A DNA stretch of 64,000 nt from Neelides folsomi (lineage: Eukaryota; Arthropoda; Collembola; Neelipleona; Neelidae), in contig JAQGBZ010000307.1 in the NCBI GenBank assembly GCA_034687125.1, forward strand, positions 1 to 64,000, given 5' to 3'. Numbering within the stretch: position 1 is the stretch's first letter; every line of letters begins with the position of its first letter. The position numbers and the translations under genes are program-made. Positions 62,201-64,000 of this stretch are shown here, in pieces. The notes beneath the pieces were generated by a model, which ran no database searches, was not told the origin of the DNA, and saw nothing but the letters and a program-made list of their open reading frames with translations.

Positions 62201-63290
62201 GGTTTGTCGAATCTAATTTAACTTTAATGATTATCAGGATTATCTCTTAATTGTTGTAAAATATTAAATCTTTTACTACTAATAAATAATAACAAATATT
62301 AATAATTAGGGAAAAGAACCATATCACAAGCATTAGCCAGACTCGGAATCTCCCAACCTCCGCAAGTGGCATTTCCTGGCCAAAGATCATGTGAAGTTGT
62401 GAAACCGTTGATTTCCCTTCTTGACATTGAATGCACAGCACTTCAAAACTATGAGGCTCTCTTGGCCCTATGCAATTTGGCTGGAGATTCCGAAACTTTA
62501 AGAAAGAGGATTTGGGATGACGAGGGTTACATGAAGATTGAACATTACATTTACGAAGATCATCCCAAACTCAAATGCGCTTCTTTACAGTGTCTTGTTA
62601 ATCTTGCCCTTTCAGAGAGAACAGTCAAAGCAAGTTTTTAATCTAATCCTAAAAATTTTATATACTTCATTTTGAAATTGTGAAAATAATATTCTAATTA
62701 ATCAATTATCTCAGGTATTTGAAGGCAACAACGAGCGTGTGAAGTATCTGATGATGCTTTGTTCTCCCACGGAAGATTTGGGAGACGAGGATAAAGATGA
62801 AATTGACCAAATGATTGCTGCTGCAAGTACTCTGGCCATTGTCAGCACCAACAATAGGGAGATTTGTGGAAAGATCATAACATCCGTGGCAGCAGCCGTT
62901 GATACTCTCATTTGGCTAGCAGCGAATCCCCTTATTCAGTTACAAATCAGAGGATTGGCCATTATTGGAAATGTCTTTGACGTTGACAAAGAATTTGCTG
63001 AGCAACTTGTGCAATCAAATTTACTTGAGGTTAGATTGAGTTTTTAACAACTTTAATAATTCCATTTGTAAGTACTTCAAAACATAAAAATTTTTAAGTC
63101 TCTAACATCAAGATTAAAGTTAGATATATTTATATGGTATTCATTTTTGTAGATTCTATTGGCTCTCGTTTCGCAAGAGTTGGAACCTGGAGCAAGTGCT
63201 GAAGACAAGAAAAACAAAGAAGATGTGAAGAAAAGAGTCGAGAAAGCTTTAGCATCCGCTGAAAAATGGGGTCTTATTCAAAAATCATAA
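59232..63290 (+). CDS. unc-45: UNC-45 myosin chaperone (TPR plus UCS domain)
   Basis: Twelve exons, 59232-59324, 59453-59564, 59649-60112, 60192-60495, 60682-60904, 60980-61142, 61246-61578, 61663-61881, 62012-62201, 62310-62629, 62715-63029 and 63153-63290, join to 957 residues. The N-terminal 115 residues form three TPR repeats (A-N-E-F-F-K, then H-K-N-Q-A-A-Y-Y-L-K-L, then DPKALYRR) that bind Hsp90. The rest is the central and UCS armadillo-like helical array, ending with a Lys-rich tail, W-G-L-I-Q. UNC-45 folds myosin motor domains with Hsp90 in the cytoplasm. Two introns are unusual: intron 2 begins GG instead of GT at 59565-59566, and intron 10 is GC-AG (AAA|GCAAGT at 62630). Both are supported by domain spacing. 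Confidence 0.95.
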
Positions 63291-64000
63291 ACTTAATTGC
63301 CTATAAGCTTTATTCAATCCTAAGAAAATTATTAATCTATTAAGATAATTGTTGTTTTATTTATTGTTTAATTTTTATTTTAAAAATTAAATGCTTTATT
63401 TACCATTTGGATAATAATAGTAGCTACCTAATTTATCAATATATTATTAACAATAAGTATTATTAATTTATTAATCATGTATTACTTAAGGTGTGTAACA
63501 TACGTTTTAATTATTTATTCTATTCCGGAGAGGCTCTAAACAATACTCAAATTCTGATTTTTTCAATTCAACATGCACTTATAATTATTTCAGTATTTCT
63601 TAACCAATTTAATCATTATGCAATTATATTAGATTGCAATTTCTGTATTGAGCGTTGAATGAATGTAAAATACTATTTCAAGTAATTAAAATACGAAAAT
63701 GTTGTGTTATATTCATTGAACAAATGCTGCACTTTTAATCTATGCATGCCATTTATTATTCGTTCGTAACAGAAATAAAATTGGAATTTCGATTTTATAA
63801 TTAGTTCATTTAATTGAAATATCAAATCATACCAAATTCTGTCTTAAATATTGGTCTTATGATCTGATACTGTTTTTGTCAATACTTAACTCTGAGCATA
63901 ATAATATACAATTGTCATTTTCACAATGAGATTATCAAGAATGAAATATAAAAATAGTCGTAATTCAATCCAATAAATCAACATTTTTAGATCAAATCAA
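63291..64000. other. Downstream flank of UNC-45
   Basis: AT-rich DNA after the UNC-45 stop, presumably its 3' UTR and intergenic sequence. I see no coding frame, repeat or RNA gene before the window ends. Confidence 0.4.

Noticed and set aside
1..64000. tRNA, rRNA or CRISPR features
   Set aside because: I looked for tRNA B-box-like GGTTCGAATCC sequence, rRNA-like conserved blocks and regular spaced repeats, and found none that could be supported.

Overview
This window is eukaryotic nuclear DNA from a gene-dense, AT-rich animal genome. Most introns are 60-120 bp with GT-AG borders, and almost every gene is split. A gustatory-receptor-like chemoreceptor, a TSC22/bunched factor, a P2X receptor and a GY-rich secreted peptide together point to an arthropod. 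The compact AT-rich layout and the presence of P2X (absent from Drosophila) would suit a mite or another non-insect arthropod. That placement is inference; nothing in the sequence fixes the species.

I could assemble 19 protein genes, nearly all with consistent splice phases from start to stop. From left to right: a secreted GH16 beta-glucanase-fold protein with a degraded active site (+); an SLC26 sulfate/anion transporter (-); a 3.7 kb gap; OXLD1-like (-); the selenocysteine elongation factor eEFSec (-); an alpha-arrestin (+); a BTB-BACK-Kelch protein (+); a small GY-rich secreted peptide (+); a coiled-coil protein (-); Vps45 (+); a UMAD1-like ESCRT-I-associated protein (+); an F-box protein (+); a four-TM protein (-); a two-finger C2H2 protein (+); a gustatory-receptor-like protein (+); a P2X channel (-); RFC2 (-); a short TSC22/bunched isoform (-); an 11 kb gene-poor stretch; TXNL1 (-); and UNC-45 (+).

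The genes do not form one pathway. They are a typical metazoan mix: vesicle traffic and ESCRT (Vps45, UMAD1-like, alpha-arrestin), ubiquitin ligase adaptors (Kelch, F-box), replication (RFC2), proteostasis and redox (UNC-45, TXNL1), selenoprotein synthesis (eEFSec) and sensing or signalling (Gr-like, P2X). Several pairs are divergent with short shared intergenic DNA: eEFSec/arrestin, coiled-coil/Vps45, four-TM/zinc finger and TXNL1/UNC-45. The last pair has heat-shock-element-like triplets on both sides.

Four short non-autonomous DNA transposons with terminal inverted repeats and TA target duplications are visible at 5152-5306, 6572-6956, 39104-39803 and 56560-57096. Two of them account for most of an unusually long intron. 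A separate 157-bp hairpin with 49-bp arms lies upstream of RFC2. Other points worth checking are two GC-AG introns, one intron with a GG donor in UNC-45, a GH16 domain lacking two of three catalytic acids, a chemoreceptor with an SR-like basic N-terminus, and a possible fifth exon in the four-TM gene. I found no convincing wholly new multi-gene system.
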